A stretch of DNA of 64,000 nucleotides from Pseudomonas sp. ADAK18. Lineage in GTDB: Bacteria > Pseudomonadota > Gammaproteobacteria > Pseudomonadales > Pseudomonadaceae. Where the stretch lies: contig NZ_CP052859.1 of NCBI RefSeq assembly GCF_012935695.1, forward strand, positions 5,001,001 to 5,065,000, in the 5' to 3' direction. Under the pieces are notes generated by a model. The model was not told the origin of the DNA. It worked only from the letters and a program-made list of their open reading frames with translations, and searched no databases. The translations under genes and the position numbers were made by a program. How positions within the stretch are numbered: position 1 is the stretch's first letter; every line of letters starts with the position of its first letter. Of this stretch, positions 19,396 to 27,481 are shown piece by piece.

Positions 19396-20562
19396 TCAAA
19401 CCTCTTCGTCACCGACATTGGCTTGGCTTCCGCTTTTTGAAAAATGGTTGAAGGCCACGCCGAGTTTTCGTTGCTCAAAGATAGAGAACACCAGGGCGCC
19501 TAATAAAATCAGCATCCACACCAAAAACACCTTCATGGTGTCTACCTGAGCGATCACCAGCATCATGGTTATCGCGCCACCAATGAACATGCCGCCCCCC
19601 GTCCAGGCGCCCAGAATGCGACCCACCGCGAGGTGAGCGCGCCTGGGCAAGAACAGCCGGATGGCGATCGCGACGACAATCATCGCCAGGAAGAAACCAA
19701 ACGCCGCCATGAACGGAATCGGAACGCCGCCTTCACTGTACAGCCAAGCCAAAAATCGATAGGCAGGACCCTGTTCCGCCAATTGCTGATAGGTGTGAAG
19801 GCCTGGTAGATGCAGTTGGGCAAAGTGCTCAGGTGTCATGGCCATGATGCCGACACCGACCAAGCCCATCACGATGGCGTAGAAACCACTGACTCGCCAA
19901 AGCGGCGCCAGCACACGGCGGTTTTCTACATACTGGGTCTCTACCAGAGCGAATACCGCGTTACGTGGTTTGCCCTGGGCTATCACTGCTTTGCCGTCGC
20001 GCTCGCAAGCGTCACCAATCAGCATGACCTCCAGGCCCTGGTGGAGGAGGATTTCGCCTTGCCGACGGGAGTTGCTGATCCATCGATGATCGGTAGGCGA
20101 CTTCTTGCCAAACAGATCAACGCCTTCGGCGATCACGGTGACTTCACCGGTGCCGTCCTGCAGGCGGAAGTCATTGCAGCGAGCCTCGCCAGAGACTTGG
20201 CTCCACCGCCAATCTCCGTCATCGTCTCGCGTGCCGTCCTCGACGATCCATACGTAACCGGCGCAAGGCTTGCCGTTGACCGGAGACAGCAGCGGCTTGT
20301 CGACAATTACCTTGCCGCGCACCTCTACCAACCCCATGGCCAGCGAGCGTATTTGGCTGGTGGCAAGTCGTTGTTCAGTTCGATAAAAGTTTTGCCCGAA
20401 ACTGGTCAACAAACCAATCAGGATGCACACGGGGAAAAACAACGCCACCAAGGTCTCAGGGGCGTAAATCATCAGGCAGATAAAGCCTGCGAGAAACACC
20501 AGCGCCAAGACCGTTTTCCATCGCGGCTTTTCCGCTACAGCGCCGACCTGAGTCGTTTTCAT
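19396..20562 (-). CDS. GIDE-domain (MUL1/E3-ligase-like) membrane protein
   Basis: The 388-aa protein has two close hydrophobic spans at the N-terminus (about 17-52). A soluble central domain includes SPVNGKPCAGYVWIVED and LLHQGLEVMLIGDACE, as in the GIDE domain of eukaryotic mitochondrial MUL1/MAPL. Three or four further membrane spans follow towards the C-terminus. There is no RING finger, so ligase activity is not implied. The start overlaps the lemA stop (ATGA), so the two proteins are translationally coupled and probably work together at the inner membrane. The function is unknown. Confidence 0.85.
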   Translation of the reverse strand: MKTTQVGAVAEKPRWKTVLALVFLAGFICLMIYAPETLVALFFPVCILIGLLTSFGQNFYRTEQRLATSQIRSLAMGLVEVRGKVIVDKPLLSPVNGKPCAGYVWIVEDGTRDDDGDWRWSQVSGEARCNDFRLQDGTGEVTVIAEGVDLFGKKSPTDHRWISNSRRQGEILLHQGLEVMLIGDACERDGKAVIAQGKPRNAVFALVETQYVENRRVLAPLWRVSGFYAIVMGLVGVGIMAMTPEHFAQLHLPGLHTYQQLAEQGPAYRFLAWLYSEGGVPIPFMAAFGFFLAMIVVAIAIRLFLPRRAHLAVGRILGAWTGGGMFIGGAITMMLVIAQVDTMKVFLVWMLILLGALVFSIFEQRKLGVAFNHFSKSGSQANVGDEEV

Positions 20563-21140
20563 GCCTGCGGAACCTCAAGCTTCACACCCTCGTAACGGGT
20601 TTCTTCGGCGCTGATGGCCAGCATCGGTATGCGTGGGTAGCCGAGCATCCGTGCAAAGAACAAGTCGGGGAAAATCGCGATGGCAATGTTGTAGAGGTTC
20701 GCCGACTCATTGAAGAACTCACGACGGTCAGCTATTCGCTCTTCCACTGCCGAGATCGCTTGCTGCAACTCGACCATATTGGGACCGGAAATCAGTGTTG
20801 GATAATTCTCCGCGACCGCCATCACTGATTTGAGCGCCGCGCCGAGCTGGTTGGAAGCGTCAACCTTCTCGTTGAGGCTGCTGGCGTTGAGGTAACGGGT
20901 ACGGGCATCGCTGAGGCGGGTGAACAGCGCATTTTCGTGGTTCATAGCGGTTTGCACCACGCGCATCAGGTCCGGGATCTGATCGGCCCGTTGCTTGAGC
21001 AACACATCTATGTTGGCGAAGGCCTTGTCCACATCGTTGCGCCGCATGACCAGGCCGTTGTAGACGCCAACCAGCCAGCCCACCAGGCCAACAACGATAA
21101 TCAGCACGACGATGCCGGCGATCAGGAGTTCTATGTTCAT
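20559..21140 (-). CDS. LemA family protein
   Basis: The 193-aa protein begins MNIELLIAGIVVLII, a single N-terminal membrane segment, followed by the LemA coiled-coil-rich domain (VYNGLVMRRNDVDKAFANID, RADQIPDL, YPTL). The start at 21140 puts the hydrophobic segment at the N-terminus as in the family, with AGGG 12 bases upstream. ATGs at 21152 or 21206 would add residues lacking family character. LemA-domain proteins are surface or inner-membrane proteins of unclear role; this is not the unrelated GacS/LemA kinase. It is coupled to the GIDE-domain gene. Confidence 0.88.
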   Translation of the reverse strand: MNIELLIAGIVVLIIVVGLVGWLVGVYNGLVMRRNDVDKAFANIDVLLKQRADQIPDLMRVVQTAMNHENALFTRLSDARTRYLNASSLNEKVDASNQLGAALKSVMAVAENYPTLISGPNMVELQQAISAVEERIADRREFFNESANLYNIAIAIFPDLFFARMLGYPRIPMLAISAEETRYEGVKLEVPQA

Positions 21141-21404
21141 GTGTGACGGCATCCCTGTCTGGTGATCCACAGGGTCGCATTCTAGGGGGGAAACGAAGTC
21201 ACGCACTCGGAATTAGTCCACAGAAACAGCAAGACCAGATAGGCGGTCGGCAGACTGCGCTTGCAGCTGGCCAAGATGAGAATGCCATCCCCAATAGCTT
21301 GGTCGATATTATCTAGATTAATACTCTCGTACGGCTCAACGCCCATATTTACTTTACTTCGCGTTTTGCGCACTCTACACATTCAATATATTGAGGTTTT
21401 TTAC

Positions 21405-21872
21405 ATGATAAAATCACAAGATAAAATCAAAAAACCAATGTTTGACGAAAGTAATGGCTTTAACTTTATGGCTGGTTGGCCCCCCATCGCTCGATGGGTA
21501 AGTATTGTGCCCGCCGTGCTGGTGGCTTTTTTTGTGTTTCGCCTCGCATTCGGCACACTTGCAATGCTTCTCCAAAAAGTCTTGCCTGATCTAATAAGTT
21601 CTTACCTGATTGCTTTTATACCTTTTTTTATTTACTTCGCACTGACCTATGCAGGGGCTGCGGCAGCCCCAATAGCGGGTCGAAAAGCGGTGGCCATTGG
21701 GCTGGCATTACTTTTTTCGGTTGGCTTGGTGGCAGTTTCTGTAATTGGCTGGCCTCAGGTTGAAGGCCACGATGCAGTTATACTGACCATCAGTACGCTG
21801 TTGTCTTTGCTGGGGTGTGTTACAGCGATAACTTACTTTTCAAAAACACAGAAGCTCGACCCCACGCCTTGA
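21405..21872 (+). CDS. Hypothetical four-span membrane protein
   Basis: The 155-aa protein begins MIKSQDKIKKPMFDESNG, with TTGAGG about 8 bases before the ATG. Four hydrophobic segments follow a charged N-terminus (about 30-52, 62-85, 95-115, 123-140). I recognise no family. The stretch from about 21200 to 21900 is visibly more AT-rich than its neighbours and uses A/T-ending codons, suggesting recent acquisition. It is divergent from lemA and not obviously in an operon. A 203-codon frame from 21261 exists but lacks a ribosome site. Confidence 0.7.
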   Translation: MIKSQDKIKKPMFDESNGFNFMAGWPPIARWVSIVPAVLVAFFVFRLAFGTLAMLLQKVLPDLISSYLIAFIPFFIYFALTYAGAAAAPIAGRKAVAIGLALLFSVGLVAVSVIGWPQVEGHDAVILTISTLLSLLGCVTAITYFSKTQKLDPTP

Positions 21873-21910
21873 GCAACTGGCCGCCCTTACAAAGTCTATC
21901 GATGATCTAA

Positions 21911-21947
21911 AGGCGCCCGTCAGGGCAGTTATTGCAGGGCGCCTGTC
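21911..21947 (+). terminator. Possible terminator after the orphan membrane protein
   Basis: An 8-bp perfect stem AGGCGCCC/GGGCGCCT (21911-21918, 21937-21944) has an 18-base loop, followed by GTCATTTTA. The loop is long and the T-run poor, so it is tentative. It may serve both the + gene and the convergent ABC1-kinase gene. Confidence 0.4.
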
Positions 21948-22012
21948 ATTTTACACAGCCGAAGCGTTGTTACTTATTTTTCAAAGTAACGTCACCTGTT
22001 GTGCAATAAGGT

Positions 22013-23656
22013 TCAAGAGCTTTTAAACAAGCTCCACAAGAACGCCAGCAGACCACCCAACGTGGCAATCGCCGCCAGCCAACTAAACATCGGCAAACCC
22101 ATCCAGACCGGCCCCGCCGTAGCGATCTGCGGGCCGAAGGCAATCACCAGTGCACTGATCAGTAATGCCAGGGACAGCCTTGTCGAGGCCAGGCGCAGGG
22201 AACGCTCCAGACGTTCCAGCCCCGGCAGGTCCATGCGCACTTCCAGCACGCCGTGCTTGAGCCGGTTGACCAGCAGCCGTGTCAGTTGTGGCAGCTCACC
22301 CAGCAAGCCACGCCCCAACTCAAGGCCATCGAGCCCCAGGCGCTTGGCGATCCTCCAGCTCAATTGTTCTTTGAGCATTTTGACGATGGCCGGTTTGGCG
22401 GTGGCGATGAGGTCCAGTTGCGGGTCCAGCCGCGTCAGCACACCATCGGCGGTCACCAAGGCTTTGAACAGCACCAGCAGATCGGGCGGTAGCAACAACT
22501 GGTATTCGCGCATCAACCCGAGGAAGTCCTCAATCAGTGCACTCATGTTCAGTGCCTTGCCACCGTGGCGCGCCATGTATTCTCGGGCGGCCTGCTCGAT
22601 GGCGGGCATGTTCTGCACGCCGTCGCCACTCCAGTCGATAAGCACCGTCACCAGCGCATCGCTGTTGTTCTCGGTCATGGCGCGCATAAAGCTCATCACC
22701 TCCAGGCGGCGGCGCTCGTCGAGGCGACCGACCATGCCGAAGTCGATAAAGCCGACACGGTTGTCGCTCATGGCCTTGAGATTGCCCGGGTGCGGATCGC
22801 CATGGAACAGCCCGTCTTCCAAGAGCATCTTGATAAAGGCGCGGGCACCACGACTGGCCAGCAGGCTCGGGTCCAGCCCTTGTTCGATCAGGACCTGGCG
22901 CTCCAGTGGAGTGTGGCTGGGCAGGTATTCCTGGACCAACAGCCGCTCGCTGCTGTGAGCCCAGTAAATACGCGGGATGACGATGTGCGGCTGCTGGGAA
23001 AAATTAGCCGCCACGGCGTCACAGTTGCGGCCCTCCTGGGTGAAATCCAACTCTTCCAGCATGGCCCGGGCCAGTTGCCGGACCATCTTGCGCGGCTGGT
23101 ACTGAGCCAGGGCGCCGGTTTCCTCAATCAGTTGGGCGATACTTTCCAGTAGTTGCAAGTCGGCAGTCATTTTGCGCCGCAAGCCAGGGCGCTGAACCTT
23201 GACGATCACGTCCTCGCCACTGAGCAGGCGCGCCCGATAGACCTGGGCCATGGACGCTGCCGCCAGAGGAGTGGTATCGAACTCGGCGAACACCTGATCC
23301 AGCTCGGCGCCGAGGTCTTCAAGGACCAGGCCCTGCAATTGCTCCCAGGGCAAGGTTGCCGCGCTGCTGTGCAGGGTTTCCAGTTCGTCGATCCACACTG
23401 CCGGCAAGATGTCGCTGCGGCTGGCAAGGATCTGCCCAAGCTTGACGAAGGTCGGTCCCAACGCTTCCAGCGCCCGCCGCACACGCTGCGGGGTACCCTC
23501 GTCAGTTGGCTGGCCGGCGACAGGCTCGGCCTCCCCCACCAACCGTCCGAGGCCCAGGCGAAACAGCACATCCTGGGCGCCGAAGCTGGCGAGGATAGTC
23601 ACAATCTGCCGGACCCGTTGATGGTGCTTGAGCGCAGTCCAGGTCGATTCGAGCAT
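22013..23656 (-). CDS. ABC1/UbiB-family atypical kinase
   Basis: This 547-aa protein has the ABC1 signature KLGQ within FVKLGQILASRSDILP, an Ala-rich nucleotide loop AAASMAQVYRARL, the lysine in VIVKVQRPG, and catalytic HGDPHPGN and FIDFGMVG. Two hydrophobic spans close the C-terminus (about 495-545), as in UbiB. UbiB-type proteins act in ubiquinone biosynthesis or lipid handling at the inner membrane. This copy is not beside ubiE/ubiJ, so it is better called an ABC1 kinase paralogue than UbiB itself. A GGAGCC ribosome site precedes the ATG. Confidence 0.9.
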   Translation of the reverse strand: MLESTWTALKHHQRVRQIVTILASFGAQDVLFRLGLGRLVGEAEPVAGQPTDEGTPQRVRRALEALGPTFVKLGQILASRSDILPAVWIDELETLHSSAATLPWEQLQGLVLEDLGAELDQVFAEFDTTPLAAASMAQVYRARLLSGEDVIVKVQRPGLRRKMTADLQLLESIAQLIEETGALAQYQPRKMVRQLARAMLEELDFTQEGRNCDAVAANFSQQPHIVIPRIYWAHSSERLLVQEYLPSHTPLERQVLIEQGLDPSLLASRGARAFIKMLLEDGLFHGDPHPGNLKAMSDNRVGFIDFGMVGRLDERRRLEVMSFMRAMTENNSDALVTVLIDWSGDGVQNMPAIEQAAREYMARHGGKALNMSALIEDFLGLMREYQLLLPPDLLVLFKALVTADGVLTRLDPQLDLIATAKPAIVKMLKEQLSWRIAKRLGLDGLELGRGLLGELPQLTRLLVNRLKHGVLEVRMDLPGLERLERSLRLASTRLSLALLISALVIAFGPQIATAGPVWMGLPMFSWLAAIATLGGLLAFLWSLFKSS

Positions 23657-23817
23657 GAGGGCGGCTCCTTGGGTTTTGCCTGTTACTTGCGGTACTGAAA
23701 TGTGTCACGGTCATGCGATGGGCCATCAGGGCCCGGCAAGCGTGCCTCGAGAATAGTCTGCACGGGATCAATTCGACCGGGCGCGGTGCTTATGACCCGT
23801 GGCATACGCTGGTTGTT

Positions 23818-25101
23818 CTACGCGCCGCGTTTTTTGCTGCTTCCTGGCTCTCGATGCAGGCCCTGGCTGATAGCTTGTGCAGCCCTCAATAACTGCGCGT
23901 CATCCCTGAACGTCCCAACCAGCTGTAATCCCACAGACAACGCTCCTTCCTCTGGCCACAACGGGATATTCACCTGCGGCCAACCAAACGCGCCCCAGAA
24001 TTTGATGAAATCCGAGGGTCCGGTTGATGCCAACCCTGTCGGCGCGAGCATGCCGCAACTGACGCTCAACATCCCATCAAACGGCCGGCAGATTTGCGTC
24101 AGCAACGGCGCCAGTTTCATCAGGCGGGCCTTAGACGCAGATTCCTGCTCCCACGTCGTACCCTTCGCGCGCTCGAACATTGCCAAAGTCGAATCACTGA
24201 GCAGTTCGGGGTGAGCCTGGAACTCTTTGGCCAAGGACCGGGCGCCCTCGCAGTCGTTGATCAATTGGTGGTCGTCGAACACACCGGCGAAAGCTTCCGG
24301 GAATATCACCTCGCTGATTTGATGCCCCTTGGACGCTAACAGGGTGATCGCCTGTTCAACGGATTTTGCCACCACGGGATCGACATCCTGCCAGCGAGTG
24401 GTTCGGTAGAACCCAAGGCTTAATGGGCGCGCCAAAGGTTCTACTGCAGGGAAACCAGGGATCAACACCCGGGCCAGTCGTTCCAGGTCACGCACCGAGC
24501 GGCCATACCAACCCACGGTGTCGAAACTCGGTGCCAAAGATTTCACGCCCTCCAGGGATACCAGCCCCAACGATGGTTTGAAGGCATACAGCCCGCAGTA
24601 GGCGGCAGGTTTTAAGAGTGAACCCGCCGTCTGGGTACCCAGCGCCAACGGGAAGAACCCGACCGCCATGCCTGCCGCCGAGCCCGCGCTGGAACTACCG
24701 GGGGTGCGGGACAGGTCGTGCGGGTTGCGGGTCGGCCCGGTGTGCATATAGGCAAATTCCGTGGTGTGGGTCTTACCCATGATCACCGCCCCGGCCTGCC
24801 GCAGCAGCGCCACCACGTGAGCATCACGGGACGGGCGATTGCCCTGGTAAATCGGCGAATAGAATTCGGTGGGATGGTCGACTGTATCGAAGATGTCCTT
24901 GATGCCTACGGGCACCCCCGCCAACGGCCCCTCAGCGCCTTGGGTTTGCTGGCGTACGGCTTGAGGATCAAAGGATGCAAACGCCTGAATAGCCGGCTCA
25001 TGGCGTTCAATCAGCCCAAGAAAATGCTCCGCGACCGCCGCCGCTGTCGTGGTTCCAGAGCGCACCGCCTCGGCAATGGCTGTTGCGTCGAGGTGGTTCA
25101 T
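23818..25101 (-). CDS. Amidase-signature family amidase
   Basis: This 427-aa protein begins MNHLDATAIAEAV, with GGAGG 7 bases upstream; a longer frame to 25338 has no support. Catalytic elements are Lys in VPVGIKDIFD, the cis-Ser loop TPGSSSAGSAAGMAVG, and the nucleophile loop TQTAGSLLKPA, where the usual GGS is AGS. The family hydrolyses amides to acid and ammonia; the substrate cannot be named. It follows a VOC-fold gene by 10 bp (one operon) and diverges from a LysR regulator that likely controls it. Confidence 0.9.
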   Translation of the reverse strand: MNHLDATAIAEAVRSGTTTAAAVAEHFLGLIERHEPAIQAFASFDPQAVRQQTQGAEGPLAGVPVGIKDIFDTVDHPTEFYSPIYQGNRPSRDAHVVALLRQAGAVIMGKTHTTEFAYMHTGPTRNPHDLSRTPGSSSAGSAAGMAVGFFPLALGTQTAGSLLKPAAYCGLYAFKPSLGLVSLEGVKSLAPSFDTVGWYGRSVRDLERLARVLIPGFPAVEPLARPLSLGFYRTTRWQDVDPVVAKSVEQAITLLASKGHQISEVIFPEAFAGVFDDHQLINDCEGARSLAKEFQAHPELLSDSTLAMFERAKGTTWEQESASKARLMKLAPLLTQICRPFDGMLSVSCGMLAPTGLASTGPSDFIKFWGAFGWPQVNIPLWPEEGALSVGLQLVGTFRDDAQLLRAAQAISQGLHREPGSSKKRGA

Positions 25102-25111
25102 GATCGCCTCC

Positions 25112-25537
25112 TCACTTGGCAAACAACTGCCCAATATCCTTGAATGCCTTGAATTCCAAGGCATTACCACAGGGGTCAAACAGAAACAGGGTCGCTTGCT
25201 CACCCACCTGTCCCTTGAAACGGATATGCGGTTCCAGCACAAACCGCGTGCCACGCGCTTGCAGGCGCTCCGCCAGGGCGTGCCAATCGTCCCAGCCCAG
25301 CACCACGCCAAAGTGCGGGACCGGCACGTCATGACCATCTACCGCGTTGGTGTGGGCAGCTTCCTGAGAAGCAGTTTTCGGGTGTTCATGGATCACCAAC
25401 TGGTGGCCGAAGAAGTTGAAGTCGACCCAATGTTCGCTGGAACGCCCCTCCTCCAGGCCGAAGAGGTCACCGTAGAACAGCCGTGCTGCGGCCAAATCAA
25501 ATACCGGGATTGCCAAGTGGAAGGGTGCAAGGGGCAT
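25112..25537 (-). CDS. VOC-family (glyoxalase/dioxygenase fold) protein
   Basis: The 141-aa single-chain vicinal-oxygen-chelate protein has paired beta-alpha-beta repeats. Candidate metal ligands are His7 (FHLAIPV), a His in the second motif VPHFGVVLG, and Glu in GNALEFKAF. These proteins include glyoxalases, extradiol dioxygenases and antibiotic-binding proteins, so the substrate is open. It is the first gene of the operon with the amidase and starts 113 bp from the divergent LysR gene. Confidence 0.85.
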   Translation of the reverse strand: MPLAPFHLAIPVFDLAAARLFYGDLFGLEEGRSSEHWVDFNFFGHQLVIHEHPKTASQEAAHTNAVDGHDVPVPHFGVVLGWDDWHALAERLQARGTRFVLEPHIRFKGQVGEQATLFLFDPCGNALEFKAFKDIGQLFAK

Positions 25538-25621
25538 CAGGTCAAACCTCTGTGGGTATTAAGTCTGTCCGAGTCTAGCCTTGCCTTTTACGATGAAAAG
25601 ACGATAGTTTTTGTACCGAGC

Positions 25622-25635
25622 TCAAATTATTTTGA
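25622..25635. promoter_or_regulatory. Candidate LysR-type operator
   Basis: An interrupted palindrome TCAAA-TTAT-TTTGA lies between the VOC gene and the divergent LysR gene, 15 bases before the LysR start. The position fits LysR autorepression and control of the VOC-amidase operon. The match to a T-N11-A box is loose. Confidence 0.3.
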
Positions 25636-25650
25636 TCAATCGAGACGCCG

Positions 25651-26523
25651 ATGCTGCGAGAACTGAAAACCTTCATCGCCGTCACCCGCCATGGCACGTT
25701 TGCGGCGGCAGGGATGCATATCGGTCTGACGCAATCGGCGGTCAGTGCCCAGATCCGTCAGTTGGAACACGTACTCGGCGTGCAGCTGTTCGACCGCACC
25801 GGGCGCCAGGCCATTCTCAACGCAGCGGGTATACGGGCGTTGCCACTGGCACGGGAGATCCTGGAGACCTTCAGTCGCATGGCGGTGCCGGTGGACGCCA
25901 ACGAGTATCGAGGTGAGTTGAAAGTTGGCGCCATCACGACCGTCCAGACCGGCCTGTTGCCTCAGGCTCTGGTGCGTCTGCGCCAAATGGCTCCTGCGGT
26001 GGAATGCAAACTGGTGCCGGGCGTGTCCCTGGAGTTACTCAGCCAGGTGGACGCTGGCGAACTGGACCAGGCAATCATCATTCGCCCGCCCTTTGATCTG
26101 CCCAAGGAGCTGCACGTTCAGGTATTGCGCAAGGAACCGTTTGTACTGATCGTGCCCAATGCCGTCGAGGGTGATGATCCGCTGCAACTGCTCAATGCCC
26201 ATCCCCACGTGCGCTACGACCGGGCTTCATTTGGCGGACGGCTGGTCAGCCAATTCCTGCGCGAACAAAAGCTGGAAGTGCCGGTAGCGCTTGAACTGGA
26301 TGAACTGGAAGCCATTGTGAAGATGGTCGAATGCGGCCTGGGTATCTCGCTGATTCCCCATGCAGGCCTGTGGCTGGAGCGAGCAGCAAAGATCCGTGTC
26401 ATCCCGCTGGACGAGCTGACTTTTCACCGGGAAATCATCCTGCTGAGTCGGTACAGTCAACGCAATCTGCCAGTACCGCAACTATTTGCCCAATGCTTGA
26501 TGGCTGGTGCCGACGAAGCCTGA
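25651..26523 (+). CDS. LysR-family transcriptional regulator
   Basis: This 290-aa protein has an N-terminal winged HTH (MLRELKTFIAVTRHGTFAAA...LTQSAVSAQIRQLE, about 1-60) and a C-terminal periplasmic-binding-like effector domain. It is transcribed away from the VOC-amidase pair, the classic arrangement for a regulator of that operon. The inducer is unknown. A strong terminator follows 5 bases after the stop. Confidence 0.93.
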   Translation: MLRELKTFIAVTRHGTFAAAGMHIGLTQSAVSAQIRQLEHVLGVQLFDRTGRQAILNAAGIRALPLAREILETFSRMAVPVDANEYRGELKVGAITTVQTGLLPQALVRLRQMAPAVECKLVPGVSLELLSQVDAGELDQAIIIRPPFDLPKELHVQVLRKEPFVLIVPNAVEGDDPLQLLNAHPHVRYDRASFGGRLVSQFLREQKLEVPVALELDELEAIVKMVECGLGISLIPHAGLWLERAAKIRVIPLDELTFHREIILLSRYSQRNLPVPQLFAQCLMAGADEA

Positions 26524-26528
26524 GCCAC

Positions 26529-26559
26529 AAAAAAGCCGCACATCTGTGCGGCTTTTTTT
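26529..26559 (+). terminator. Terminator between the LysR gene and hicB
   Basis: Stem GCCGCAC (26535-26541) with GTGCGGC (26546-26552), loop ATCT, A-run before and seven T after. It works for the + strand LysR gene and, through the A-run, probably for hicB arriving from the other side. The core is identical over 27 bases to the terminator at 27438-27464. Confidence 0.9.
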
Positions 26560-26603
26560 GCTGATTGCCTGGAGTAGCGGATCCTTCTCCTAAACGAGAG
26601 GCT

Positions 26604-27005
26604 TCATACCGCTAACTCACGCAATGCAGCTGTCGCCAGAAATCCTGAACGTGAAGCGTAGCGGTGATCCTTTTGTACTCGCTCGTCAATGCGACTCAGC
26701 AGGTGCTCCGGCAACGAGGCGTTGAATCTAACCGACTTCCCCAAATACGGAGTCAGGTCAAAATCGATCACAGCCCACACACCGCCGGTGAAGTCCGGGT
26801 TCTCCAAGTGGGCATCAACTTCTTGCGCCTGCGGCAGCGCCTCCTCGTCGGCCACCAAACCCTCCAAGTGCAATGCCAACGCCTCGCGAACGTTATCCAG
26901 CGCTTCGGAAAACGAGGTGCCAGCAGAGAAGCAACCCGGCACGTCAGGTACTGTCACGCTGTAATCTGAGTCAGCGTCTTTATGTACAACCACGGGAAAT
27001 TTCAT
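26604..27005 (-). CDS. hicB: HicB family antitoxin
   Basis: This 133-aa protein has the degraded RNase-H-like HicB N-domain (MKFPVVVHKDADSDYSVTVP, DVPGCFSAGTSFSEALDNV) and a C-terminal ribbon-helix-helix segment (VRFNASLPEHLLSRIDERV) for DNA binding. It should bind and neutralise HicA and repress the promoter upstream of hicA. It lies 55 bp after hicA, in the usual hicA-hicB order, with a GGAGG-like site before its ATG. The length is typical. Confidence 0.93.
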   Translation of the reverse strand: MKFPVVVHKDADSDYSVTVPDVPGCFSAGTSFSEALDNVREALALHLEGLVADEEALPQAQEVDAHLENPDFTGGVWAVIDFDLTPYLGKSVRFNASLPEHLLSRIDERVQKDHRYASRSGFLATAALRELAV

Positions 27006-27060
27006 TTTTCCTCCAGCGAAGGCCCCCCTGAGGCGCCTTCGAAAACATCTGCTCTGGCCA

Positions 27061-27243
27061 TCATTTCAGACCAGCGGATTTCAAAATACTGTGCAACGTG
27101 CCTTTTGCTATTTCTGATTTCGGGTGCGGAACGGTTACCCGGCCTGGCTTGGTTGAATGCTTGAATTGATGGTGACCACCCTTGACCGCCACTTCAAACC
27201 ATCCATCCACCAGTAATAAATCAATCACCTCTCTACTTCGCAT
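27061..27243 (-). CDS. hicA: HicA family toxin (mRNA interferase)
   Basis: The 60-aa double-stranded-RNA-binding-like toxin has the catalytic His24 in GGHHQFKH, and the family's TVPHPKSEIAKGTLHSILK C-terminal half. HicA cleaves mRNA when HicB is degraded. The ATG has GGGAGGG upstream. It is the first gene of the pair, transcribed leftward from a promoter overlapped by a palindrome (27259-27275). The key histidine is present, so the toxin looks functional. Confidence 0.93.
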   Translation of the reverse strand: MRSREVIDLLLVDGWFEVAVKGGHHQFKHSTKPGRVTVPHPKSEIAKGTLHSILKSAGLK

Positions 27244-27258
27244 CCCAACCCTCCCTCA

Positions 27259-27312
27259 GTGTGTATATTACACACCACAGTTCCGCTCGCAATTTTTATA
27301 CACATCACACAG
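27259..27312 (-). promoter_or_regulatory. hicAB promoter and probable HicB operator
   Basis: A near-perfect palindrome of GTGTGTA and TACACAC halves spans 27259-27275 and contains a TAATAT -10-like hexamer on the minus strand. A second related word, GTGTGATGTGTA, lies about 25 bases further upstream (to 27310). Autoregulated HicB sites are usually palindromes over the hicA promoter, so this is the likely operator. Confidence 0.6.
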
Positions 27313-27436
27313 ACAAAAGCCTGCTCAGTTTCTGAACAGGCTCGCAAGAAAACATCATGGCAACACACCGGTCATTTCCGCCAACAGAGTCATATGAGCT
27401 TTTGTGTAGTGAGGCTAGGACTCCATCGCCAATAAC

Positions 27437-27464
27437 AAAAAAAGCCGCACATCTGTGCGGCTTT
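27437..27464 (-). terminator. Terminator of gcd
   Basis: On the minus strand, stem GCCGCAC/GTGCGGC with a four-base loop is followed by seven T residues, 18 bases after the gcd stop. It is the second copy of the sequence at 26529-26555. Confidence 0.88.
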
Positions 27465-27481
27465 CTCATGCCCATCAATCT

